NCBI RefSeq assembly: GCF_031348265.1
Contig: NZ_CP133771.1
Location: 5,394,001-5,458,000 of the forward strand
Reading direction: 5' to 3'
Source of the DNA: Streptomyces collinus
GTDB taxonomy: Bacteria > Actinomycetota > Actinomycetes > Streptomycetales > Streptomycetaceae
DNA: 64,000 nucleotides
The position numbers were made by a program, and so were the translations under genes. The notes beneath the pieces are model-generated. The model saw only the letters and a program-made list of their open reading frames with translations. It was not told the origin of the DNA and did no database searches. This document shows, piece by piece, positions 8,606 through 17,120 of this stretch. Each line of letters opens with the position of its first letter. Positions within the stretch are counted from its first letter, which is position 1.

Positions 8606-10477
8606 GTGAATCAGATGCAGGGCCTGCTCGTCGCGGGCCGCTACCGGCTGGCCGAATCCATCGGCAGTGGCGGCATGGGCCGGGTCTGGCGCGCACATGA
8701 CGAGGTGCTGCACCGGTCGGTCGCCATCAAGGAGCTGACGGCCGCCCTCTACGTGTCCGAGAGCGAGCAGGCGATCCTGCTGGCACGCACCCGGGCGGAG
8801 GCCAGGGCGGCAGCGCGTATCAACCACTCCGCGGTCGTCACCGTGCACGACGTACTGGAGCACGACGGCCGCCCGTGGATCGTGATGGAGCTGGTCGAGG
8901 GCCGCTCCCTGGCCGACGCGGTCAAGGAGGAGGGGCGCGTCGAGCCGCGCGAGGCCGCCCGCATCGGCCTCTGGGTGCTGCGGGCCCTGCGCGCCGCGCA
9001 CACCGCCGGGGTGCTGCACCGCGACATCAAGCCGGGCAACGTCCTCCTCGCCCGCGACGGACGCGTGCTGCTCACGGACTTCGGCATCGCGCAGATCGAG
9101 GGCGACACGACCATCACGCGCACCGGAGAGGTCGTCGGCTCGGTCGACTACCTGGCGCCCGAGCGGGTGCGCGGCCACGACCCGGGCCCGTCCTCCGACC
9201 TGTGGGCGCTCGGCGCGACGCTCTACACCGCGGTGGAGGGCCGGTCGCCGTTCCGCCGCACCACACCCCTGACCACCATGCAGGCCGTGGTCGAGGAGGA
9301 GGCCGCCGAGTTCCGGCACGCGGGCCCGCTCGCGCCGGTCATCACCGCCCTGCTGCGCAAGGACCCGGGCACCCGACCCGACGCGTCCGAGGCCGAGCAT
9401 CTGCTCGCCGAGGCGGCGGAGGGGCGGCGGCCGAACGGGGCACAGGCGTATGTGCCGACGCAGTACGGGGGGCCGTCGCCGTACGGAGGGACGACGCCGT
9501 ACCGGGACGCCCACAGCGGCACGGGCGCGGGGACGGCCACCACGGGTACCTCCGGCACCGGGCAGGCCGGCACCGGACACGTGGACACCGGCCGGGCCGG
9601 CACCGGGCACATGGGTACCGGGCAGGCCGGCACCGGGCACATGGGCACCGGGGGCACCGGCTTCAGCACCGGTTCGGGGTCGCACACCGGGACACCGCTC
9701 CCGCCCCTGGCAGGCAACCCGGCCACCGGGACGTCCACGGCCGGTACCGCGCCCTACGGCCCGACCGGCCCGACCGGTTCCGTGGGCCCCGCCGGCCCGG
9801 CCGTCGGCGGCCCGACGGCGATCAGCCCGCAGCCGGCCCGTTCGGGCAGGCGCCGCCGGCTGCGCACCCTCGCCCTGGTCGTCGCGCTCGCGGCCATCAT
9901 CGGCGGAGGTACGGCCGTGGTGCTCCAGCAGTGGGACGGGAGCCGGCCGTCACAGAGCGCCGGCCCCGATGAGTCGACTCCCACGGAACGGCCCGGCGGT
10001 TCGGTTCCGGCCAGCTGGATCCGCTACGACGACCCCGTGGGGTTCAGCCTCTACCTGCCCAAGGGCTGGAAGCGCAAGCCCTTCGGCCCGCAGGGCGAGC
10101 TCAAGCAGATCGACTACTCGCCGGACGGCGGCAGGCACTTCGTCCGCATCGCCATCGACACGTCACCGGACTTCGCCGACCCCTACGCGCACCAGCTCGA
10201 CCTGGAGCAGCAGCTTCAGCGACTGGTCGACTACAAGCGGGTCACACTGGAACGCAACGTCTACCGTGACCGGCGGGCCGCCCGGTGGGAGTACACCTGG
10301 ACCGCCCAGCCCAAGGACATCAAGTTCCCGGGCCCGCGCCGGGCCGTCGAGGAGACGTACGTCGCCCGCGACGGCACCGAGTACGCGCTCTACATGTCGG
10401 CCCCGGCCGCGGACTGGGCGACGGCGCGCAAGCGGTTCACCTCGCTGCTCCAGGGCTGGCAGGAGAAGACCTCCTGA
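8606..10477 (+). CDS. Membrane Ser/Thr protein kinase 3 of the cluster
   Basis: 623 residues from GTG 8606 (GGGG 4 nt upstream; TTG 8594 and ATG 8615 are alternatives). The catalytic residues look intact: GSGGMGRV, VAIK lysine near 42, HRDIKPGN, DFG and a full SSDLWALGATLY helix. The linker holds a (GTGxx)n repeat encoded by a 15-bp tandem array, then PTGPTGSVGPAGPA. One TM helix is at about 421-442. The extracytoplasmic domain starts WIRYDDPVGFSLYLPKGWKRKPF and is clearly related to that of kinase 1 (LPKGWK). The gene sits mid-array with its own 158-bp upstream gap. Confidence 0.93.
   Translation: MNQMQGLLVAGRYRLAESIGSGGMGRVWRAHDEVLHRSVAIKELTAALYVSESEQAILLARTRAEARAAARINHSAVVTVHDVLEHDGRPWIVMELVEGRSLADAVKEEGRVEPREAARIGLWVLRALRAAHTAGVLHRDIKPGNVLLARDGRVLLTDFGIAQIEGDTTITRTGEVVGSVDYLAPERVRGHDPGPSSDLWALGATLYTAVEGRSPFRRTTPLTTMQAVVEEEAAEFRHAGPLAPVITALLRKDPGTRPDASEAEHLLAEAAEGRRPNGAQAYVPTQYGGPSPYGGTTPYRDAHSGTGAGTATTGTSGTGQAGTGHVDTGRAGTGHMGTGQAGTGHMGTGGTGFSTGSGSHTGTPLPPLAGNPATGTSTAGTAPYGPTGPTGSVGPAGPAVGGPTAISPQPARSGRRRRLRTLALVVALAAIIGGGTAVVLQQWDGSRPSQSAGPDESTPTERPGGSVPASWIRYDDPVGFSLYLPKGWKRKPFGPQGELKQIDYSPDGGRHFVRIAIDTSPDFADPYAHQLDLEQQLQRLVDYKRVTLERNVYRDRRAARWEYTWTAQPKDIKFPGPRRAVEETYVARDGTEYALYMSAPAADWATARKRFTSLLQGWQEKTS
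9554..9658 (+). repeat. 15-bp tandem repeat (about 7 units) inside kinase 3
   Basis: Seven near-identical 15-mers of the type GGCACCGGGCAGGCC / GGCACCGGGCACATG run head to tail and in frame. They encode Gly-Thr-Gly-x-x pentapeptides in the juxtamembrane linker between kinase domain and TM helix. A unit length divisible by three means copy number can vary without breaking the frame. Confidence 0.9.
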
Positions 10478-10569
10478 AGCAGGGGCACTCCTGACAGCGG
10501 GATGTCTGTTTCGGCCACCCGCGCCTCGCCGCCCCGGAGGGGTTCCGTCCGTTGGGGCATGATGGCCGC

Positions 10570-11790
10570 ATGGGGACCGAGGGGCGCAGCAGGCGTGTCA
10601 TCGCGGGCCGTTACCGGCTCCAGGAGAAACTCGGTCGCGGCGGCATGGGCGTGGTCTGGCGGGCGACCGACCAACTGCTCGGCCGGAGCGTGGCCGTCAA
10701 GGAGCTCCCCTACGACGAGACGCTCTCCGCGGCGCAGGCCCGCCGGCAGCGGGACCGCACGCTGCGTGAGGCCCGGGCCGTCGCCCAGCTGAGCCACCCG
10801 CACATCATCGTCGTCCACGACGTCGTCGAGCATGACGAACGCCCCTACATCGTCATGGAGTTGATCGAGGGCGGTTCGCTCGCCGACCGGCTCGCCCAGC
10901 GGGGCCCGGTCGACGCCGCCGAAGCGGCCCGCATCGGCATCGCCCTGCTCGGCGCGCTGGGCGCCGCGCACGCGGCCGGGGTGCTGCACCGTGACCTCAA
11001 GCCGGACAACGTGCTGCTGGAAACCGGAACCGACCGGGTCGTCCTCACCGACTTCGGCATCGCCCAGGTCGCGGGCGCCCCCACGCTCACCGAGAACGGG
11101 GCCTTCGTCGGCTCGCCCGAGTACACCGCGCCCGAGCGGATGTCCGGCGTGCGGACCGGGCCCGAGTCCGACCTGTGGTCGCTGGGCGCGCTGCTGTGCG
11201 CTGCCCTCAGCGGGGAGTCGCCGTTCCACCGCGACTCACTGGGCGGCATCCTGCACGCCGTCGTCGTGGGCGACATCCAGCCGCCCGCGCAGGCCGGGCC
11301 GCTCCTGCCCGTCGTACGCGGCCTGCTGGAACGCGATCCGGACCGGCGGCTGGACGCGGACCGGGCCGAGCGGATGCTCCAGGCCTTCCGCGACACGGGC
11401 CGTACGCCGCCGGTGCCGCCGGCGGGGTTCGGTTCGTCGCCCGGGTACGCGGCGGCGGTGGGGGACGTACCGCGCCGAACGCCGCAGGATTCCGCCGGAG
11501 GACAGTCGCCCGGGCCGTCCGCGGTCCTGCCCGGTCCGGGTCGGCCGGAGGAGCCCTTCCTGCGCCAGCCCACGCGGCGCGTGCTCATCGCGGCGCTGCT
11601 GGTCGCCGCGGTGGCGGGGGCGGGGGTGTCCGCGGCGGCGCTGCTGAGGGAGGAGGGCACGGGGGACGGCGGCCCCATGCCGACGAGTTCCGCGACGACG
11701 AAGCCGAAGACGGCGAAGCCTGGGACGACGAAGCCGAAGGCGCCGCCACCACGGCCGGCCTCCCCGAGCACGCCCGCGCCCACCCCTTGA
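10570..11790 (+). CDS. Membrane Ser/Thr protein kinase 4 of the cluster (PkaI-like position)
   Basis: 406 residues from ATG 10570, which has no Shine-Dalgarno; a CATGAT -10-like box ends 6 nt upstream, so it may be leaderless. The kinase domain (about 15-275) is intact: GRGGMGVV, VAVK lysine near 44, HRDLKPDN, DFG, ESDLWSLGALL. One TM helix lies at about 338-359. Unlike its siblings it has no folded outside domain, only a 45-residue Thr/Lys/Pro tail. From memory this position matches S. coelicolor PkaI (SCO4778), reported as acting on the sporulation wall machinery; that link is inference from order, not from a search. Confidence 0.92.
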   Translation: MGTEGRSRRVIAGRYRLQEKLGRGGMGVVWRATDQLLGRSVAVKELPYDETLSAAQARRQRDRTLREARAVAQLSHPHIIVVHDVVEHDERPYIVMELIEGGSLADRLAQRGPVDAAEAARIGIALLGALGAAHAAGVLHRDLKPDNVLLETGTDRVVLTDFGIAQVAGAPTLTENGAFVGSPEYTAPERMSGVRTGPESDLWSLGALLCAALSGESPFHRDSLGGILHAVVVGDIQPPAQAGPLLPVVRGLLERDPDRRLDADRAERMLQAFRDTGRTPPVPPAGFGSSPGYAAAVGDVPRRTPQDSAGGQSPGPSAVLPGPGRPEEPFLRQPTRRVLIAALLVAAVAGAGVSAAALLREEGTGDGGPMPTSSATTKPKTAKPGTTKPKAPPPRPASPSTPAPTP

Positions 11791-11819
11791 CCATCGCCCG
11801 ATCACCTGAATCGCCATAA

Positions 11820-11838
11820 AAGGGGAGAACGGCCCCTT
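11820..11838 (+). terminator. Short hairpin between kinases 4 and 5
   Basis: AAGGGG (11820-11825) can pair with CCCCTT (11833-11838) around a 7-nt loop, 30 bp past the kinase 4 stop. There is no T-run after it. It may be a weak terminator or processing site that partly separates transcription units. Confidence 0.3.
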
Positions 11839-11900
11839 GTGAAGTCACGGGTCTGTGACCGGCTCGCGTCCTTTGTGGATCCGCGGGCGGTTGGCGCGAT

Positions 11901-13568
11901 ATGGATGAACCCATGAGCAGCAACGGGGGAGCCCGATCCGGGGCCGACGAGCCGACGAGTTTTGTTCTGCAACCGCCGAACCAGCAGGCGCCGGTACCGG
12001 GCAATCCCTATGCCACGCCGACCGCGTCACCCACCCAGGTCGTGCCGCCCCAGTCGGCCCAGGCGACCGAAGACCCCGGTGCGGGGCGCCTCATCGCCGG
12101 GCGCTACCGGCTGCTGGCCAAGCTCGGGCACGGCGGCATGGGCACGGTGTGGCGGGCCAAGGACGAGACGGTGGACCGGGAGGTCGCCGTCAAGGAACCC
12201 CGTGTCCCGGAGCATCTTCCCGAACGTGAACGTGCCAACGCCTTCGAGCGAATGCGCCGCGAGGCCCGTGCGGCGGCCCGGCTCGACCACCCGGCCGTGG
12301 TCGACGTGCACGACGTCGCGGTCGTGGAGGACCAGCCCTGGATCGTGATGGAGCTGGTGCGGGGCCGCTCGCTGGGCGACGCGCTCCAGGAGGGCACCCT
12401 GTCCGCGCGCGAGGCCGCCCGGATCGGCCTGGAGGTGCTCGGCGCGCTGGAGGCCGCACACGAGGCGGGGATCCTGCACCGTGATGTGAAACCGGACAAC
12501 GTGCTGCTCGGCCAGTACGACCGGGTCGTCCTCACGGACTTCGGGATCGCCCAGATCGAGGGCGAGACCAGTCTGACCGACACGGGCGGGTTCGTCGGCT
12601 CGCCCGAGTACATCGCGCCCGAGCGCGTACTGGGGCAGCGCCCGGGCCCGGCCAGCGACCTGTGGGCCCTCGGCGTGGTGCTGTACGCGGCGACGGAGGG
12701 CGTCTCGCCGTTCCGCCGCAGCAACACTCCGGCCACGCTCCAGTCCGTCCTCAACGCCACGCCCGCACCCCCGGCCTCCGCCCCGGGCCCGCTCGCCGAG
12801 GCCATCAACGGCCTGCTGGACAAGGACCCGGCCCGCCGCCCCAACGCCGCGCAGGTGCGGGCGCTGCTGGAGGCGGCCGCGAACCCGCCCGCCGCCCAGC
12901 TCACACAGGCGGTGCGCGTCACAGGCCTGGGCGATGGCGGCCCGCGCGTACGGCTCGGCCGCAAGGCCTGGTTCGGACTGGGCGCCGCGGCCGTCGCGGC
13001 GGCGGTGACGGCGTACCTGGTGATCGCGGACCCGTTCGCCGGGCCGCTGCCCGACGGCTGGGAGATCAGGCAGGAGAAGGACCTCGCCGCGTCGCTCGCC
13101 GTCCCCGCCGGGTACCAGCGGACCGTGCCCGACCGGAAGTCCGACCAGGGCCACTGGGTCACGTACAGCGACTGGAGCGGCAGCGTCTGGATCAACCTGA
13201 GCCTGGAGAAGAAGGCCGAGGACACCGGCGGCAACATCGCGAACTCCGCGGCCGCCGAAATGTACGACGACGACACCCGGTTCAAGGAGAGCGGCAGCTA
13301 CGAGCTGGACATGGACGAGGGGCCGAAGAAGACGGACCCCGGGACGACCACGTACCGGGACGAGAAGGCCGCCCGGAACACCGTCCCCTTCACGACCGAC
13401 GACAGCGAGAACCCACGCCCCCGGGAGTGCCAGATCTTCTACTACCGGACCCCCGGCGGCGACATGTACAAACTCACCGTCAGCTACCCGGACAAGAGCG
13501 ATTTCACCGCCCGCGGACGCGAGGTGGCGAGCACGGCGATCGCGAATCTGGACATCGACAAGACCTGA
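11901..13568 (+). CDS. Membrane Ser/Thr protein kinase 5 of the cluster
   Basis: 555 residues from ATG 11901; ATG 11913 is equally possible because TATGGAT lies 6 nt before it and could be a -10 box for a leaderless start. A 60-residue Gln/Pro-rich tail precedes the kinase domain (about 72-330). That domain is intact: GHGGMGTV, VAVKEPR, HRDVKPDN, DFG, ASDLWALGVVLY. One TM helix at about 356-376 leads to an outside domain of about 180 residues, beginning LPDGWEIRQEKDLAASLAVP. This is another variant of the 'PxGW/PxGY' ectodomain shared through the array. It may sense a wall or lipid signal, but no ligand can be read from sequence. Confidence 0.92.
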   Translation: MDEPMSSNGGARSGADEPTSFVLQPPNQQAPVPGNPYATPTASPTQVVPPQSAQATEDPGAGRLIAGRYRLLAKLGHGGMGTVWRAKDETVDREVAVKEPRVPEHLPERERANAFERMRREARAAARLDHPAVVDVHDVAVVEDQPWIVMELVRGRSLGDALQEGTLSAREAARIGLEVLGALEAAHEAGILHRDVKPDNVLLGQYDRVVLTDFGIAQIEGETSLTDTGGFVGSPEYIAPERVLGQRPGPASDLWALGVVLYAATEGVSPFRRSNTPATLQSVLNATPAPPASAPGPLAEAINGLLDKDPARRPNAAQVRALLEAAANPPAAQLTQAVRVTGLGDGGPRVRLGRKAWFGLGAAAVAAAVTAYLVIADPFAGPLPDGWEIRQEKDLAASLAVPAGYQRTVPDRKSDQGHWVTYSDWSGSVWINLSLEKKAEDTGGNIANSAAAEMYDDDTRFKESGSYELDMDEGPKKTDPGTTTYRDEKAARNTVPFTTDDSENPRPRECQIFYYRTPGGDMYKLTVSYPDKSDFTARGREVASTAIANLDIDKT

Positions 13569-13639
13569 TTCCGCCCCTTCAACTCGGTCGCAAACGACCC
13601 GCGTCGACAAGGACGCGCCCCGCGGGGTACTGATGGGGC

Positions 13640-15316
13640 ATGAGCAACGACGGGGGCGGGACGGACGACGCCCAGGGCCGGCTGGTCGGCGGGCGCTACC
13701 GGCTGGTCGAGCGCATCGGCTCCGGCGGCACGGGCACCGTCTGGCGGGCCCTCGACGAAGTCGAACAGCGTGAAGTCGCCGTCAGGCAGCCGCGGTTGCC
13801 GGGCGGCCCGGAGGACGGGAGCCACCGGCGGGCGGCCCACCGGCTCCACCGCGAGGCCCGGGCCGCCGCCCGCGTCGACCATCCCGCCGCCGTCACCATC
13901 CACGACGTGGTCGTCGAGGCGGAGCAGCACGACGAACAGCTGGGACCCGTGGGCCCCGACGAACTCGACGCGGCCGAGGCGCTCGACGGACTGCCGTGGA
14001 TCGTCATGGAGCTGGTGCCCGGCGAGTCCCTCCACGACAGACTGCGGCGCGGACCGGTCGACGTGCCCGAAGCCGCCCGGATCGGGCTCGCCGTCCTCGG
14101 TGCCCTGCGTGCCGCGCACGCGGTCGGCATCGTGCACCGGGACGTGAAGCCCGCCCATGTGCTGCTCGGCCCGCACCGGCGCGTCGTCGTCACCGACTTC
14201 GGCATCGCCCATGTACAGGGCGAGGACCTGCTCACCGCGAGCGGGGAGACCGCCGCGGGTTCGCCGGAGTTCGTCGCGCCCGAGCGGATGTCCGGCCGCA
14301 TCGCCGGGCCCGCCTCCGACCTGTGGTCCCTGGGCGCCCTGCTGTACGCGGCCGTCGAGGGCGCGTCCCCGTTCCTGCGGGCCACGCCGGAGGCCACCCT
14401 CGCCGCGATCCGCGCCGCCGAGCCGCCCGAACCGACGCGGGCCGGACCCCTCGGACCGCTGATCGCACGGCTGCTGGTGCCGGACCCCGATCAGCGGCCG
14501 GATGCCGAGGAGGTCGCGAAGGAACTGGAGGCGGTGGCGGGGCCCGCACCGTTCGAGGCGGCAGCGCGGACGGCCGAGCACATACGGAAGCCGGACGATC
14601 GGACCGCACCCCGGCCCGACCCGGTGCCCGCCGCCGTGTCCTCAACCGCGCCCGCCGCGCCCGCCGTTCAGTCCGCACCCGCCTCCGCCTCCGCCGCCCC
14701 ACCCGCCCGTGACACACAGCACGACCCCCTACCCCCCAAACGCCAGAGCCTCCTCCGCCCCGGCCCCCTCGCCCTCCTCTCCGCGTTGCTCGCCGGCGGC
14801 ATAGGGGCCGTCACGCAACTCGCCGAGACCAGCAGCGCGGAGAGCGCCGGGCAGGCCGCCGACGCGACCGACGTCTGGAGTCCGCACCCCGAGCCGGACA
14901 TGGCGGCCGTTCTGCACCTGCCACGCCACTACCGCCCGCTCGACCGCACCGGCAGCGCGGCCGACCAGCCCCGCACGGTGCTCTACGGCGACGGGCGGAC
15001 CGGCACGATCGAGGTCCGTCTCCTCTTCTGGGACAGGGCCCCTGCCTCCCCGGCGGAACAGGCCGTCAAGACGCGGGAGACCAGGGGAGAGACCCGGTAC
15101 ACCCGCACCAGCGTCCAGGGCCATGAAGCCGCCCTCGTCGACACCGCGTACCGCCGGGGCGAGACCCCCCGGCGGCTCATGAGGCTGGTCATCCGCACCG
15201 ATGACGACCGCATGTACGAACTGCGCGTCGACATGCCCAGGGGCACGCCGGAGGAGGAAGAGGGCACCTCGGTGTTCGAGGGGGCCCGGGACCGTCTCGG
15301 GATCGTAAAAGGCTGA
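13640..15316 (+). CDS. Kinase-like membrane protein 6 of the cluster with altered catalytic residues
   Basis: 558 residues. The fold is a Hanks-type kinase with glycine loop GSGGTGTV, HRD (166-168), K170 and DFG (186-188). However, the ATP-binding lysine is Arg49 (VAVRQPR, where siblings have VAVKELR or VAVKEPR). The metal-binding Asn of HRDxKPxN is His173 (HRDVKPAH). There is also an acidic insertion of about 20 residues before the hinge (AEQHDEQLGPVGPDELDAAE). A weak TM helix lies near 377-395, followed by an outside domain (LHLPRHYRPLDRTG...). Both substitutions make low or no activity likely. ATG 13640 is preceded by GATGGGGC. Confidence 0.88.
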   Translation: MSNDGGGTDDAQGRLVGGRYRLVERIGSGGTGTVWRALDEVEQREVAVRQPRLPGGPEDGSHRRAAHRLHREARAAARVDHPAAVTIHDVVVEAEQHDEQLGPVGPDELDAAEALDGLPWIVMELVPGESLHDRLRRGPVDVPEAARIGLAVLGALRAAHAVGIVHRDVKPAHVLLGPHRRVVVTDFGIAHVQGEDLLTASGETAAGSPEFVAPERMSGRIAGPASDLWSLGALLYAAVEGASPFLRATPEATLAAIRAAEPPEPTRAGPLGPLIARLLVPDPDQRPDAEEVAKELEAVAGPAPFEAAARTAEHIRKPDDRTAPRPDPVPAAVSSTAPAAPAVQSAPASASAAPPARDTQHDPLPPKRQSLLRPGPLALLSALLAGGIGAVTQLAETSSAESAGQAADATDVWSPHPEPDMAAVLHLPRHYRPLDRTGSAADQPRTVLYGDGRTGTIEVRLLFWDRAPASPAEQAVKTRETRGETRYTRTSVQGHEAALVDTAYRRGETPRRLMRLVIRTDDDRMYELRVDMPRGTPEEEEGTSVFEGARDRLGIVKG

Positions 15317-15403
15317 ATCACACCCGCCGGTCACCCACAACGTCCTGATCAGCGCGTTTGTTGCCAGCAGTCACTGGCGTCGTGTGTGCACTCGGTGAAG
15401 CCG

Positions 15404-15445
15404 TATTACCGACGGGTACCCAAAGCCTCCGTCCCGGCATACCCT
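15404..15445 (+). promoter_or_regulatory. Leaderless promoter with small palindrome before the SSADH gene
   Basis: A TACCCT -10 hexamer (15440-15445) ends 7 nt before the ATG, so transcription should begin at or next to the start codon; no Shine-Dalgarno is present. The -35 area overlaps a short palindrome, TACC-GACG-GGTA (15407-15418), a plausible repressor operator. Confidence 0.35.
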
Positions 15446-15452
15446 GCGCCTC

Positions 15453-17075
15453 ATGACGGACGCGCAGGCCGCAGAGAAGACGGCACAGACCGGCACGAAC
15501 CCCCTTGCCCCCGCCCCGGAGGGCGCCCGCACCGCCGCGGACGTGGTGACGCCGGAGCTGGTCGCCCAGCTCACCAAGGGTGTGGCCGGTTCCGGCCGGA
15601 CCGCCAACCACACGCCGTTCACCGGCGAGAAGCTGGCGGACCTCCCCGAGTCGACGCCCGAGGACGTGGCGAGGGCCTTCGAACTGGCCCGCGCCGCCCA
15701 GGCCGTGTGGGCGCAGACCCCCGTACGACAGCGGGCCGCCGTCCTGCTGCGCTTCCACGACCTGGTGCTGGAGCGCCAGGCCGAGGTGCTCGACCTCATC
15801 CAGCTGGAGACCGGCAAGGCCCGGCTGCACGCCCACGAGGAGGTCCAGGCCGTCGCGGTCGCCGCCCGGCACTACGGCCGCAAGGCCCCCTCCTACCTGC
15901 GGCCCAAGCGGCACGCCGGAGCCATGCCGACCCTCACCAAGGTCACCGAACTGCGCCACCCGCGCGGTGTCGTGGGCCAGATCGCCCCCTGGAACTACCC
16001 CCTGGAGCTGTCGGTCGGCGACGCGCTCCCGGCCTTCGTCGCGGGCAACGCGGTCGTCATGAAGCCGGACACCGAGACCTGCCTGACCGCCCTGTGGGCC
16101 CGTGACCTGCTCATCGAGTCCGGGCTGCCCGCCGACGTCTTCCAGGTCGTGCTCGGCGACGGCCCGGTCGTCGGCCCGGAGGTCGTCCGGCACGCCGACT
16201 ACGTCTCGTTCACCGGCTCCACCCGCACCGGCCGCGAGGTCGCCCAGGGCGCCGCCGCGCGGCTGGTCGGCGTCTCCCTCGAACTCGGCGGCAAGAACGC
16301 CATGCTGGTGCTGGAGGACGCCGACATAGAGAAGGCCGCGGCCGGAGCGGTCCGCGCCTGCTTCTCCTCCGCGGGCCAGCTCTGCATCTCCATCGAGCGG
16401 CTCTTCGTCCACGAGTCGATCGCGGACGCCTTCCTGGAGCGCTTCGCCGCCCGGACGAAGACCATGCGCCTCGGCACGTCCCTGGCGTACGGCGCCGACA
16501 TGGGCTCCCTGGTCGGGGAACGCCAGCTCGAAACGGTCACGCGGCACGTCGAGGAGGCCGTCGCCAAGGGCGCGAAGGTCGTCGCGGGCGGTGTGGCGCG
16601 CCCGGACATCGGCCCGTACTTCTTCGAGCCCACGATCCTCGACGGAGTCGCCACGGACATGTCCGTCTGCGGGGAGGAGACCTTCGGGCCGGTCGTGTCG
16701 GTCTACCGCTTCACCGACGAGGACGAGGTCATCGAGCGCGCCAACGCCACGGCGTACGGCCTCAACTCCTCGGTCTGGACGAAGAACGGCCGCCGCGGCC
16801 AGGAGGTCGCCGCCCGGCTGCGCACCGGCACGGTCAACATCAACGAGGGTTACGCCCCCGCCTACGGCAGCGTCCAGTCGCCCATGGGCGGCATGAAGGA
16901 CTCGGGCCTCGGCCGCCGCCACGGCTCCGAGGGCATCCTCAAGTACACCGAGGCCCAGACGGTCGCCCACCAGCGCGTGCTCCCCATGGCCCCCTCGCTG
17001 GGCATGGACGACGAGAAGTACGCCCAGTTCATGAGCCGCAGCCTCCGCCTGATGAAGGCGTTCAGGTTCCGGTAG
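15453..17075 (+). CDS. gabD2: Succinate-semialdehyde dehydrogenase (NAD(P)+)
   Basis: 540 residues, aldehyde dehydrogenase superfamily. It would oxidise succinate semialdehyde to succinate in GABA or shunt metabolism. Visible landmarks are the NWNYP-equivalent APWNYPLELS, the general base Glu in LELGGKNAML, the FTGSTRTGREVA cofactor loop and the catalytic Cys in SSAGQLCISIERLFV. The ending MGGMKDSGLGRRHGSEGILKYTE closely resembles mycobacterial GabD2. Length fits that subfamily. The start follows a likely leaderless promoter. A GMC oxidoreductase follows 45 bp downstream and may be co-transcribed. Confidence 0.9.
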   Translation: MTDAQAAEKTAQTGTNPLAPAPEGARTAADVVTPELVAQLTKGVAGSGRTANHTPFTGEKLADLPESTPEDVARAFELARAAQAVWAQTPVRQRAAVLLRFHDLVLERQAEVLDLIQLETGKARLHAHEEVQAVAVAARHYGRKAPSYLRPKRHAGAMPTLTKVTELRHPRGVVGQIAPWNYPLELSVGDALPAFVAGNAVVMKPDTETCLTALWARDLLIESGLPADVFQVVLGDGPVVGPEVVRHADYVSFTGSTRTGREVAQGAAARLVGVSLELGGKNAMLVLEDADIEKAAAGAVRACFSSAGQLCISIERLFVHESIADAFLERFAARTKTMRLGTSLAYGADMGSLVGERQLETVTRHVEEAVAKGAKVVAGGVARPDIGPYFFEPTILDGVATDMSVCGEETFGPVVSVYRFTDEDEVIERANATAYGLNSSVWTKNGRRGQEVAARLRTGTVNINEGYAPAYGSVQSPMGGMKDSGLGRRHGSEGILKYTEAQTVAHQRVLPMAPSLGMDDEKYAQFMSRSLRLMKAFRFR

Positions 17076-17120
17076 ACCACCCGCACCACCCGCACTGCAC
17101 ACTCGAAGGGGAGACGGCAC

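Noticed and set aside
9223-9738. Collagen-like PVPACPVPMCPVP reading frame on the minus strand
   Set aside because: It is the antisense of the 15-bp minisatellite in kinase 3; the Cys/Pro repeat is an artefact of the other strand.
14600-14800. Pro-rich frames antisense to and in other frames of kinase 6
   Set aside because: Low-complexity linker DNA stays open in several frames; only the kinase frame has family motifs on both sides.
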